From Stropharia rugosoannulata (taxonomy: Eukaryota > Basidiomycota > Agaricomycetes > Agaricales > Strophariaceae): a stretch of DNA of 64,000 nucleotides. The position numbers and the translations under genes are program-made. Of the stretch, positions 45,771 to 57,454 are shown piece after piece (position 1 is the stretch's first letter; each line of letters begins with the position of its first letter). The stretch spans positions 1,674,001 through 1,738,000 of the forward strand of contig JANCIK010000012.1 in NCBI GenBank assembly GCA_028532985.1, in the 5' to 3' direction. The notes beneath the pieces are model-generated. The model had not been told where the DNA came from, searched no databases, and saw nothing but the letters and a program-made list of their open reading frames with translations.

Positions 45771-48700
45771 ATGTGGATTTTAACCGGGCCATTCGATGGA
45801 GAACAGGGAAAAACAGACTTCCAGAGTACGTTACATGTTCTTCACCACCCGAGTTGGCGCCCGTAGTAATTCCATCCAGAACCGAAGCTACTCAAGCCCA
45901 ATAAGACCTACACGCTTGGTAGAAAGGGGCAGCCGCTCATAATCAGGTCCACGCGCGTGTCTCGCGACCACTGCGTGTTCACCGTGGGCAGCTTTTCTGT
46001 GGACGACGTCGTAAGTCGACAAATTGCCATGGATGACGTTTTCTGAACCCCACCAGGCGAACCCCTCAGCAAGACCGAGTCTCCGGGTCTCCAACCTGAG
46101 CAAGAAGGATAAGAAGCTGCCAATTTTTCGATGCGAACAGAACAGCACAGATGAGGTACAGGTTGACCTCGAGTCGTCGGGGAGTTACGATCTGCGCGAA
46201 GGAGATCGCGTTGGGCTCGTGAGCGACGTCAATATCATGTATGTATGCCTTACCGCTTCTCCGATAGCCCCTTATATACGGATCTAGGGTAACCTGGCAG
46301 CCACTGTGCGCTTATACCACAACTGTCCGTGGCAAGGGGTCCATTTCGGCGGATGCCTGTTCGGCTTTAGGTACGTTTGAGATAACAGGTTTTTGCAAGC
46401 TACTCACAGTATCTCAGGCATACATCTTGTACACAAACCACAAATGGGCATCACTCACTATCTTACACCACATTATGCAGCTACGCTGTCTCACGCTGCC
46501 TCTCTGCTTGCGATGGCGAGTATTGTCAAACCAGAATGGTTGCAGGAGGTAATCCGCCTGGGGGATGCTCCAGCAGAATCACCTGAAGGAATAGAATCAG
46601 GAGCAACATACCTGGAAGAGACCTTCCGCTTACCCAGCGTGACTGGATACCGCCCAACATTTGCTCCCGCACTCTCGCCCGCTCACAAGCGGTTCAACAT
46701 CTGGGATGCAAATGTCACACGTATGAATATGCTTCTTGGCTGTCGCTTCTTGTGTCTCCGGGAGAAGGCTACCGAGGCAGATAGGGCTCTGGTGGATGCC
46801 GTTGTACAAGGGAACGGGTCATACGAAGTTGTGGATGTGCAGCAAGGCGCCGTCAAGTTTCGTCTAGCCCTTGGCAAGGGAATGAGAAAAGAAGGGACGA
46901 CAAAGTTGTTAGCAGTCGCGGATGCAGATGCAATGATCGCCGCAGTAGGACAAGATGGCTGGAAAGAATTTGAGGCAGAGGCAAAGAAGTGAGTAATCTT
47001 ATGCGCTTCATAGTTGTCGATTAATTTTTATGGCCGCACAGTTCCGGGCTTGAAATTATTCCCCCATCGACGTTTATTCGGGCTGTTCTGGATGTGGATA
47101 TCAATGTACTTCCGTCTCCTTCTCCGCCCAGCGTGGAAACTGTACCAAGTGAGGGTACTAGCAAATGTAAGATTGTAGACCTGGGGAGCATAGCGAGAAC
47201 TAATAAGCCGCATATACAGCAAGCGATGCCCTGCCCTTGCTCCTCAGCAGAGTCCCCAACTCTATCCCGGACGGTTCATCGGTTGAAACAACCGACGACA
47301 TGTTACTCGCACAACCGCGCAAGGCGCCGAGGCGCCGCGTTACACGTTCTGCGTCCCAATCTCAAGAGCCCTTAGAGGTGGTACCTGCGCCGACCCCAAC
47401 ACTTCAAACAGACGAAGATATCCTCAAAGAGCTCATGACTCGTCCTCCTCCGCGCAGGGTATGTACTAATGCTGGCCTGACACATAGGCACTGATCCTTA
47501 CATGTCTTTTCAGGCTACGCGACGTATCCCTTCAGAACCACCCTTTATTACAGGATTGAACGATCCTTCTGCTGTAATTGACGGTACCTCGCTTCCCCCA
47601 CGGGTGCCGTCACCTCCAATGGAATTCGATTTCACGGTCTGTCCCCTGCGTCCTTCGGAGCACAACAACATGTACTGACACAACGAGGTTAGGTTCCCGC
47701 TCCTCCGCGATCTAGACTAAAGCGTCGCGTAGGTGTCACCGATGCAGGCAGTTTACTGACTCCCGCGTCTGCGGTCCCAGATACGCCTGTTGAAGAACCG
47801 CCGCTCAAGAAGTTCAAGGCCTTATTCGAAGAGACGAACCCAAACAAGGGGAGCATTGACTGGGAGAACGTGGGGGTCGGGGGAACTAGCTTCAGCGAGA
47901 CACAGGTACAGACCCTCTCTGAAGGGGTATTTGACAGCCAACGCCCACCGCCCTCATCACGCCGCGGCTTGGGTGTGCCGTTGTCGGAGTCAACCCCTGC
48001 TCTCCTCCGCGAGGAAGAGGAAGAGGGGACACAAAGTCAAATGTGCGGCGTCAAACGTAGCCTGGACGTAGTTCAGGAAGACGAGGAAATGGAGGACGGC
48101 GACGCAACTTCTTCTGCCCTGCACGGGAACAAACGGCGTGCAGTAGGCGACGGGGTGACGGCTGGCGGCGGTGCAATAGTGGTAGACCAGTTCCTCGTGT
48201 CGAATGTGTCTCCTACTTCGCCTGCACGGGCTCCCGCAAGCACTCAGCTGAAGACCAAAGGGAACCCCGGGGCTCCCGCGGGAAAGCCAGACAAGGACGC
48301 GGCATTCCTCAAGGCGATCGCGTCGACGAAGCGCGGGAAGAAGGTGGAGGACGAGTTTGATCGCGAGTTTAACAAGCTGAAGATCGCGCGGCCGGAACTG
48401 GATTCTCGCGCGCAGCAGGAAGAGGAATGGAAGGTGCTGGCGGACTTTGGCGACGACTCGGGGCTGCGGGGGAACTTTATGACGGTCGTTGAGATCGATG
48501 TGTATAGACGCGATGGGCTCGGGGGAGAGCAGGCTCCGCGAGAGGTGAGGCGGGAGTGGGATGGCCGGCCAAATTTCAAAAAGTTCAAAAAGGTATGGTT
48601 CCACTGCTGTCTCGAAAAAAATATACTGAGTCCGGGGTGTAGAAGGTTAATGGGGCGTCTAGGGCGAAGGTGGAGGTGTTCATTAGTGGGGACTACGGGA

Positions 48701-49325
48701 TGGGTCCCGGTAAGTTACAAATATCTATGCATCATCTACTAATTTCTAAAGGCTCGCATGCGCAGAATACTGGAAGGGTACGAATACACAGGCGCAGACG
48801 CAGACGCAGACGCAGAATTCGCAGTGGAGCTCCAATTCACAGCCCCAGCCCCGGCCGCAATCTCTGTCTCAAGTGGACAACGTTGCAGACGACTGGCAAG
48901 TACGCACAGAGTCCGCGCCGCGCAAGGTAGAGCCCACGCGCGGCGCATCCTTCTTCGACTCTGGCGAGGAGAACGCGAGGTCCCCACCTCCTACACAGCG
49001 CAGAGGGACGTCTAGAGCACTACCTCCAAAGAAGCCAACCGTCCCAAGGGCGAAAGCGAAGGTGGCAACCAAGGCGAAAAAATCGACACTCTTCCTCGAT
49101 TCAGAAGACGACGTCGACGTCGCCGCCGCCGGGAGCGATGTAGAAGGCGGTGGAGTATGGGCCGAGTCAATGACGCTGCGGTCAGATGGGGAAGCAGGCG
49201 CAGAAGAGTCCCCCATCAAGGTGAGGAAGTCTTCCAGGCAGAAGGTGGCACCAGCTATTTTTGAGGACGATTCGGATGGCGGTTTCTATGGGTTCAAAGG
49301 GAGGAAGGGGAAAGCAAGAAAGTGA
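45771..49325 (+). CDS. NBS1: NBS1 (nibrin), DNA double-strand-break repair
   Basis: NBS1 joins Mre11 and Rad50 in the MRN complex and recruits Tel1/ATM. Exons 45771-45825, 45880-46010, 46057-46238, 46288-46370, 46418-46988, 47042-47166, 47220-47458, 47514-47636, 47693-48592, 48643-48709 and 48766-49325 give 1011 residues. FHA domain: MWILTGPFDGEQGK, KTYTLGRKGQ, STRVSRDHC. First BRCT: GIHLVHKPQMGITHYL to VKPEWLQEV. Second BRCT ends near GLEIIPPSTFIRAVLD. A long disordered middle follows, then NFKKFKKKVNG (Mre11-binding motif of NBS1) split by intron 9, a Gln/Thr run (TQAQTQTQTQ), and an acidic-aromatic C-terminus (FEDDSDGGFYGFKGRK) in the position of the Tel1/ATM-binding motif. Intron phases agree throughout. 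Confidence 0.93.
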
Positions 49326-49548
49326 TCCGTCTTGTGGGATGTGGATGTGCGATTCCGTGGACGAGTCCACTTGACAATGATAAGATTGCCTCTTATATTT
49401 GTGTCAGCCATTTTTTAGATTTTTTCCCCTTTTGTAGACTATAAGTACGCCTGAAGGCCTGACCTCTGGTCGTTTAATTAAAGATCACATAACATGGATA
49501 ATGCATGAATGTTCGAGCATTCATTTCAATACCGAAGACATAGGTTAT

Positions 49549-49570
49549 ATATGTTCCACGGGGTACCTAT
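49549..49570. repeat. Quasi-palindromic post-stop motif, orphan copy 4
   Basis: ATATGTTCCACGGGGTACCTAT, with no FunK1 coding sequence directly before it. Probably left by a lost duplicate of the 3' region. Confidence 0.7.
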
Positions 49571-49874
49571 AATTTGAGGCCAAGTGGCTGGATTTGTGCC
49601 ATCAGTTTCTCAGGACCGAGGTGACAGGCCAGAGCGTTCAAAAACTGTATACGGTCAGAAGCGTGACTCGACTTCGAGAAATCTGGTTTTCAAACTTTCA
49701 AGCAGCACAATATGCTCTGCACGAAGGTATTGTAAAAGACATGGCATTGGAATATGTAATGAGGTATATGATATAACATAATGTACAAAATGCTAAGTAG
49801 GTACTAGAGGCTATACAAATCTCGATAGCAAAGAACTAGAGCGTAGACTTACTGCGTAAGTGATACAAGAGATA

Positions 49875-49896
49875 ATACGTTCCACGGGGTACGTAT
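49875..49896. repeat. Quasi-palindromic post-stop motif, copy 5
   Basis: ATACGTTCCACGGGGTACGTAT lies 49 bases after the stop of FunK1 copy C and is identical to copy 1 at 28634. Confidence 0.8.
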
Positions 49897-49944
49897 AGTG
49901 TAAGGTATCTAATAGAGTGATCTTACAACGTGACACATACTGCT

Positions 49945-52834
49945 TCATATGTCCATGAGTCTCCACCTTTTCGATGGGCGGTCTTCTTCAAGGGCCTCCT
50001 TTGGATCGAGCATCTGTTCGCTATCTTCATGGACAGATGCACGTCGCTTTCCCTTTCCCAAAAAAATGGGCTGCTCAATCTTCGTGGAGCTTCCAGCAGT
50101 CGGCGTGGTTTGCGCATCGTGATGACTCACGGAAAGCTGTCTCTTTCCCGGTCCAGCAAGTCGATCAGAGGCGTCGGTGACAAAGTAACTAGTTTTGCGT
50201 GACGATGCTGATTCCAGTTTAATCGCTCGCCACACGGTATCTTTTGATTTTGACTTGTAAAGAACGTTGAAAATGGACTGGATTTGACCATGTACATTAA
50301 CATAAGAGCTTGAGTCAAAAAGATGCCCTTGCTGTTCGCGTTTCTCGTAATGGGAGTGAAGGAGTTCCCGTATGACGTCCATAAATGATAGGAGCCTTCT
50401 ACACTCGGGTTTTATAAAGGCGTTTGTAAGATTACCGAAGATAGAAAATGTGAGCGCATTCTTGCGTTGGGCTGAGAGTCGTAAGGAATTGTCGAATATT
50501 GAATCTGCGTACATGTGAGAAGCTTCGTGATTGACACGGAAAGTCATGCTCCAGAGAAGGAACCACCAGAGGCATTCCAAGTCATGCTGAAAGTTATGAA
50601 CGACAGGGACAGGCGCTTTTTTGACCAAATCAAGCACATCACCGGAAGAGACCATTTCTTCAAAGATTTTCTGATTAAGCGCAGTCGTCGGTTGGCTTTT
50701 ATCCAGAAACAAATAGCTTTGTGAAAGAATTTCAATTGCCATAAAATTCGGGGTTCCCTATCAACGACGGTGCGTATGTCAGAAGAGCTTTAGTAAAAAG
50801 GGTTAGGCTAATTTTAACGTACCGTTTTAGGATCTTTGTGCGGTCTGACATCACCGCCGAGAGGAAACCTTTTGGCATATTCAAGATCTGAAAGTTTGGC
50901 GATCCAGTCCGAGCTAGTATTGGGTTTGTATGCGAGAATATTCCCAGAACTGATATCGCGATGGACCCAGCCAGCGCAGAACATCAACTGAAGAGCTGGA
51001 ATACTGTTAACATGGATCACCAAAGACTAGTATAATCATAGACGTACGGATGAGTGTCTGTTTAACGACGTCAAATACTTCTCCCAGTGTCTTGAGGCGT
51101 CCGGCAGACTCACATTTCTCTTTGAATACGACGCGATATTGCTTCTTCGGCGCAAAATCACGATCAACGATCTTCCTTCGCGTTTCAGGCTGTACAGGGT
51201 GAACATCTTCCTGCTCTAAGTGTACCTGATTACGATCCAGACCCGCTGTATTCTTGCTTCCACTAACGCTTCTGATTTCCTTGTCTGTGAAGAGACCAAA
51301 CACTCTCGTGCTGCTCACAGTTTTCTTCGTCAGTCGTTCGGTGGCGTCCACTTCGATAGTAAGGAAGTATTTCTTGTATTCGCCGGTCGTAACGATATCT
51401 TTATGCGTAGCGAGCAAATCCTCAAACTTATCGCGGTCTTCTGTTGCTTTCTGGCTTGAGTCCCAGAATCGTTCAATGTCCCTGAAGATGTCGCTTTGTA
51501 TTTCCTTTTCTGTGCGCGCTGCTTCATCAAGCCACACATCCTTCAGCACATACGTATGGTCCGAGATGAGCTGGGCATTTTGCGACATAGAGTCGACCTC
51601 CTTCACGGACCAAACGCGGGTCATTCTCCCCGTGATGTTATTAGAGCGCACATCAAAAATGCAACCAGTAGAACGAAAATAACGGCGTGATTCAGAAAGT
51701 TTATAGGTAAAATGGCCGTCGGAATGACGCGTGATGGTAGGGTCGAATCCCATTTCGTCCGGGGTGGCAAATATAAAGGACATGAAGGCTTTTATCAGAA
51801 GCTTAGGATTCTGCAAGGAGTAGTCGGTTAGCAGCTGTTTCAATAGAACCTGACGAGGAGGTTTACCTGTATATAATCAACAGGCTCCGAGACCGCAGAG
51901 TGCGATCGTGAAAAGTGCCACAACTTCATTTCATTCCCGTCAATAGAAATCTGTGCAAGGTTGAAGGATAGTCAGCGGTAAATAGCAATACCCATGCTCC
52001 TCACTTACCCCAAAGCTGAACATGCGACAAACATCACAGTTCGTCATTTGAACATTTGCCGACACCACTTGTCTGTTATTCTGATTCCTTTGTCAGTTTC
52101 CCCCCCCAGATAAATGGAAAGATAACTCACCTCTGGTATTTTATCTTTCTCAAGTTTCCATTCACATGCAACCGCAATATTGGTGGTTTGAAGTCGCTCT
52201 TTCTTGTTGAATTTCCTAAACTCAACCGGAACAAAAGAGGCGTCTATCTTGTTTGAGGATCCCGCGATGTCCGAACCAATGGACACATCCGGGCAGTCGA
52301 AGAACTTGTACTGTTGATCTCGGCCCTCAATGCTGGACTCGCCGATCACTTTAGCAATAGAGTCAAGGTTCGCAAACACTTTTTTTTCGGTAACACCGTC
52401 GGGCCCCTTCCGGGGGCGCTCGACTTGCTCTGCGAAATGGAATGAAAGTTTATCTTCTGTAGTTGTTTTCCCGTCCTCTGGCGAAGGTCTCGTGAGCTGT
52501 ATGGGTTTAATGAGTGGTTCGTTATTGGTGCCACCGCCGTTGCGCATTCGTTCAAAGCACGCGTCCACGTCTGAGTCTTTTGGGACAAATGGAAGATACG
52601 CTGCAAGGAATGCGTCAAAGTCCGCCGTCACAAATTCCTGGTCCATTTCCTTTGCAATGGGTTTACGTAGAGTGGTAATGTTCGCCGTGGCGTTGCAAAT
52701 AAGTGTTTTCCGAGGCGAGTCGTCGTTGATACTAAGTGGCACGCGACAAGTTACATCAGCAATGTTCTCTTTTCAAATGTTTTTCTCACGACTTACATTG
52801 TGGACGCCGGAGCCGGCGCCGGCGGTGGTTGCAT
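49945..52834 (-). CDS. FunK1 fungal protein kinase, copy C
   Basis: Exons 52834-52797, 52731-52131, 52080-52009, 51950-51867, 51810-51048, 50995-50823 and 50757-49945 give 847 residues with every intron at the same place as in copy B. Exon 1 is a Pro/Ala run (MQPPPAPAPAS). Exon 2 adds about 20 residues before the conserved MDQEFVTADFDAFLAAYLPF. The core carries NPKLLIKAFMSFIFATPDE, GWVHRDISSGNILAYK, LSDLEYAKRFPL, PKT/GTPNFMAIEILSQ and HNFQHDLECLWWFLLW. The tail has KGKRRAS and DRPSKRWRL. It is very similar to copy A in the N-terminal exons and in the intron before exon 3, so A and C are the closest pair. It is tail to tail with NBS1. Confidence 0.9.
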
Positions 52835-53245
52835 TCACCCCAGTAGGGTGAGGTTTTCAGGTCACCTGAAATTCTCGGAGAAAATAATAGATTATGTTAG
52901 ATTTTTCTGACCCCAAATATTGTCAACTAAAATTAAAATATACATTAGTCCGAAACTGCAGCTACAACTAAAGTAATATTAACAGGGTTTAGTTATGATA
53001 AAAACAAGAAAAAAACCTCTAGTTTTCTACGCATAGAAATGTAGAACAATAACCAAGAAATTAGACTGGAGTAAACGTTGACAAGTTACATAAGATTAAG
53101 TCTTCCTGAAAACATAAACCAAACTTAGGTAATCTATCCCCGTTTCAATAAGGAAGAAACTAATGCTATTGTCTGTGGTTTCAGGGTGTTTCAAAACAAA
53201 AATATAATACTAGTTTTTCTATGTACTGAAATTGAGTGTAGGATT

Positions 53246-53266
53246 GTCGTACGATCGTCGTACGAC
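53246..53266. repeat. 21-bp perfect palindrome GTCGTACGA-TCG-TCGTACGAC
   Basis: The two 9-base arms are perfect inverted repeats around TCG. A further GTACGACTT follows at about 53290. Confidence 0.7.
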
Positions 53267-53430
53267 TTTAAAAAAATCGTCCGCTGAGTGTACGACTTAA
53301 ATGCGGTGAAGCGCAGTCAGCGAGCACATCGAGCAGAGCAGTTTGCTCACGCAGCATCGATTTAATTGTGCACGCTCGCTCGCGCAGTGTTTAATTAAAT
53401 TGTGCATGCTCCTGTGCATGCATCGGCGTC

Positions 53431-53580
53431 AGCAGCGTGCAGACAGCAGCTTGACGTAGCACTCTCAAAACAATAAGACACGCCAGTGGTGGGTGCCCTG
53501 CGAAACCGGCATAGCGCCGGCTTCCTCACAGAATCCCACGGTCGCCCCCAGCGCATGCGACCATGCGGCGTGTGCGCTGT
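53431..53580 (+). repeat. Direct repeat, first copy
   Basis: Starts AGCAGCGTGC and includes CGTAGCACTCTCAAAACAATA, GGGTGCCCTGCGAAACCGGC and GCGTGTGCGCTGTG. It matches 53690-53848 with substitutions and short indels. Confidence 0.8.
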
Positions 53581-53689
53581 GCGCGCAGCGTTCAATTCAA
53601 CTATGCATGCCGCATTGCCCTCATACAGAACACTATTTAACTACAATACTAAGTGCGCAATGTCAATTTTTCTGAACTATACGGATAGC

Positions 53690-53848
53690 AGCGTGCGGAC
53701 CAAGGGCAAACAGCAGCTTGCAGGCACGTAGCACTCTCAAAACAATAAGACGCACTGGCGGCGGGTGCCCTGCGAAACCGGCACGGCGGCTTCCTTACAA
53801 AATCCCACGGTTTCCCCCAACACATTCGACATACAGCGTGTGCGCTGT
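53690..53848 (+). repeat. Direct repeat, second copy
   Basis: Same order of blocks as 53431-53580, offset about 260-270 bases. A weaker third part (ACAATAAG, GCGCATGCGACC) continues to about 54060. Likely a degenerate satellite or repeated element end. Confidence 0.8.
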
Positions 53849-54166
53849 GACATCGGAGTCCGGACCAAACCCGTCAATAATGCAGTGCAAGTGTTGCACA
53901 AGAGCCGCATGCGCATGCGCGTGAGTGATGGTGTGAGCGTTTCTGTGCGCGCAGATAAAACGGAGACAATTAGAACAATAAGTGTGCCCGACCGGGCCAT
54001 TTCTCACGCTGTTGCCCCAGCAGCGCATGCGACCCATGCAGCGCACGCACTCACGAGTCATGCCCGTGCGGCAGGTGCGCTCATCGCCTAGACATACATA
54101 TTGATTTTATTTTTATTTGACCCATTCAACTGAAAGTATGAACAACAAATATAATTGATGCAATCC

Positions 54167-56525
54167 CTACTGTACAACAAACTGAAGAAGTTCAAATACA
54201 TCTCTAGAGACTTGGAGTTCCTCATCCAGCCATTGTCGTCCCTTCAGTTCCCCCTCTCGCTTGAGCCATTGCTCATCATATAATTTCTCTGGCAGCTTGT
54301 GTGGTGCTGGTGTCCGACCCGGTTCATCTGTTAAAATCCGTGGCTGGAGTTTACTTCCACGGCTCGGTCTGATTGCAGGATTTTGTGACTCCTTATCGAT
54401 GTACTTAAGGTAGTCTCGGACCACAGGATGACGCCAGACGCAAAGCTTGACTCGAAAGATGGGGACGGCAATATCTCCGATCTTCGTGACACCTTCCTCC
54501 TCGGATGACATGCCATCGACAGATAGCTTCTCTAGCATAGCGGAAAAGAATTTCCACGTCTCAAGGTCCGGCGCATTGGATTCAGACTTCAAGGTAATGA
54601 TATTTTCGACCGCTTTTATCCGACGCTGATACTTCTATTTATTCATGAGCTAAAGTATTTGCACAGAGGCGTTTGCAAAGCACTTACTCGTTCACGACGC
54701 GATCGAGAGCCCACTGCATCTAAGCGAGCATGAGTACAGCTCTCAACTCGTTTCAAAATATCCTCGGTTGTCTCCATGCACTGCTCTTCGAAGTTTGGGC
54801 GGGGCTGAACAAGTTTCCATGCCTCCCGAGATCTCTTTAGCTGGCCGTAGAATAAAGCCATCAGGTAATCGTCAGATACATCTGGGATAGTCCAGTTCCC
54901 ATCACTGCTGCGATCGTCGCGAAGCTGGGAGCAAAGCCGTGTAAGTATTACTTTATTCCACCTGGAGCGCTCAAACCCTTTGCTGAAGTCAAGTTGGTTG
55001 GAATCATTTGGACCTGGATCTTGTCCTATCTCAAAGGCTTCGACATGGTTAGTGGGGGCTGGATCATATGTCCCGAAGTCCTCTATTGACGTTAAATTAA
55101 AGTAGTTCTTCCAGGAATTTCGAATCGTACTCTGTACTGTCCATTGAGATTCCTTTTTATATTTAGTGATAATTTGCTTACTCTCCAGTCCAAATCATCC
55201 TTTTTAGACATATTCAATCTCTGCACAGCGATAGCATTCTGATTGAGACTGCGTCTCGACTGGTTGCGAGCTGACCGCCGTTGGGGCGTGTTTACGGTAA
55301 CGGATGTAACGTTTAATTGATCAAGAACCTCCTTTACAATTGTTCTTATATTCATTATTCCTGAAGACGAGTTAATGTCTGCTATATCGTAGGCACAATT
55401 AGCGCTCATTTATCTCCAATGAACAAGAAATGTATTACGTGTTTCTGTATTAGAGGACGGAGTCGATGGTGAAGCATCCGACCTAGGCAATGCCACTGGC
55501 CGCAGGGGAACAATGCCAACACTTGCGGGCTGTCCTCGCCGAAAGGCAGAGCGCCCGACCTGTGGACAACCACCTGGAGTCTGATCAGATGTAGGATGGT
55601 GTACGGTCTCAGCTGCCTGTAGCCGTTGTCGAAGCATAAGTAGCTCATTATTCTGTCTTTCCTGTATGCCTAATCAGCGTGTGCTGATTAAATTAACATG
55701 GAATATATTGTTACCTTTTCCCCCGTAAATTCTGCTATCAAATCCTCCATACGGTTGTGCTGAAGTGGAATGAATGAAATGTATGTCCAGAAGAAAGTAC
55801 TCTTACCATCTCATTATTGCGATGCTGCAGTTCCCTATATTGATTTCCCCCATTCTGAATAATACTCGTCTGCATTCTAGTGTTATAACCGTAACTTCAG
55901 ACATTTCTTATAATGGACATACCAATTCAGCGTTTCGTTTGGAGAGTATGTCAATTTGCTTCTCAAACTGTATAATCTGGTCGATCATCTGACTTTCAAT
56001 TTCTCCTTCAAGCTCCCGTTGATTAGTGGTATCTCTAATTTGGCTGCGCAAAGTTTGAATTTCCATGATATGGCTCTGAATGCGTACACCATGTTGAACT
56101 GCCCGTTGACGGGATATTTCCTCACGTTGGCGTAGCTGCAACTAATAAGTGGGTGAATCTCACAGACTGAAGTTACACATACGTCGTCAAGTGCGCGCTG
56201 GTTGGGGCCACTAATAGCCACTCTCTTTGCCGGCCTGCATGCCACATCCTGATTATAGACAGTAAATATTTATTTATAAATGTGCATGAAAGAAGGAGGA
56301 TACCTCGTTATCTGACGAGTGGTGAGTCGCGTTTCTGCGATGCAATATTCCTCCATAATGCGGAGAAGACGTGGTAGCGTGTCCCGATTGTTCTTCGTTA
56401 TTGTCCATTACTATATCATTGACCAAAGCTTCGTCAGCAATGTCGGTATTCCCCTGCTCGCCTTCGTTTGTCCAGACGTTAACTTCTTCCAAAGAATTGG
56501 AAAAGGTATTCTGATGAAGGGACAT
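54167..56525 (-). CDS. Coiled-coil protein of the Tnp2 element block
   Basis: The start is at 56525 (MSLHQNTFSNSLEEVN), with about nine exons to the stop at 54167. An acidic, Asn/Asp-rich head is followed by a basic piece (CRPAKRVAISGPNQRAL), a long coiled coil (IMEIQTLRSQIRDTTNQRE, QIIQFEKQIDILSKRNAEL) and a Ser/Pro-rich linker. The C-terminal domain has DINSSSGIMNIRTIVKEVLD, WKNYFNLTSIEDFGTYDP, RLCSQLRDDRSSDGNW and PHKLPEKLYDEQWLKR. Several junctions agree in phase: the 54.6 kb intron, the 55.15 kb intron and the intron at about 55.4 kb. No family recognised. Its place near a Tnp2 transposase suggests element cargo, and the shape (coiled coil plus a conserved tail) would suit a DNA-binding accessory protein, but that is inference. 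Confidence 0.6.
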
Positions 56526-57454
56526 TGGAATAATTGTGTGCAAGGTAGAAAATAATGTACTCACACCGCTATCCTTTCGAGATATAGTGATACAGTCTAT
56601 TGTTAGCATTACTATTGTTAGATCATTGTGAAGTGTCAAACATCATATGTCGCTTAAAGTGACAATAGTGTACATAGCATATTAGATTATACTTATGGCA
56701 TTTGATGGTTGACTAGCGCCGCCACAGTAGCAACCGCTTCGTATGTGCCACAATATCCACCTCCTAAGCGCGCTCTTGAATTTTTTTTCTTATGCTCAGT
56801 TATTCTGCGGCCTATTGTTACTCAAGCCAGCCATTGTAGAATTTATGAGAATTGCGAGCTACAATAAGCGGATGAAGGGCAGGTGGTACCACAGATAGCG
56901 GCTATGGATCATCGAACCAGTACAAGCAGCTGACACCACCGTCTCCATACATGTAAACCATTGACAGAATGTGCATAAGAATAACCATACGCCTACAATG
57001 CGCCAGAGCGCATGCAGGCATGGGTGAAATTGCCTGACAGATCAAGTGTATGTTTAGCCAGAATTATTTATTGAATGACAACATAATGTGGCCAGACCAT
57101 GACATGCCCATTGGACATGCCCACACACTGTGCATCGTCCGCATGCCGTGCATAACTTACACACTCGACCCACACAAATATGTATGCGCTCCTCGCTTAA
57201 CTCACACACAATCTGTACAAAGGTGCATGCGCTCCTTGCTTAACGGATCAACACATTACTTCTCACCAAGCCCGTTGCATCAAGAACAATAAGCGGCGAG
57301 TGCCTGTGGGGTGTTTCTTGCAACATGTATACACTCCGTGGTTTTTACGTAGTTTTGAGTAGACCGAAGAAGCTCTACTTCCCGGAGTGATAGCTTGACA
57401 GGTTCGGTTGGTTGGATAATGAGATTGGGTCCGGAATACATATGATAGAACTAA
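56526..57454. other. Intergenic stretch, no gene
   Basis: No supported gene. A 19-base phrase (ATGCGCTCCTCGCTTAAC and its variant ATGCGCTCCTTGCTTAAC) occurs twice about 41 bases apart near 57185 and 57226, in CA-rich sequence. Confidence 0.5.

Larger units (their letters stand above)
49326..49944. other. 3' flanks of NBS1 and FunK1 C, with duplicated segments
   Basis: The segment 49630-49770 resembles 29315-29425 in the 3' flank of FunK1 copy A (shared AAACTGTATA and GTATTGTAAAAGACATGG-like phrases, same relative orientation). Two copies of the post-stop motif lie at 49549-49570 and 49875-49896. No gene is supported. Confidence 0.6.
52835..54166. other. Repeat-rich intergenic region
   Basis: The left half is AT-rich upstream sequence of FunK1 copy C. 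The right half (53.2-54.1 kb) is CpG- and GCATGC-rich with a palindrome and two long direct repeats. Open frames there are Arg/Ala/His-rich and change with each repeat, so I call no gene. Confidence 0.6.

Noticed and set aside
47990..48604. Minus-strand 204-codon frame opposite NBS1
   Set aside because: Antisense of the disordered middle of NBS1; Leu/Arg/Pro-rich without motifs.
53395..54091. Several Ala/Arg/His-rich frames in the direct repeats
   Set aside because: Frames change between repeat copies and follow repeat sequence, so they are not under coding constraint.
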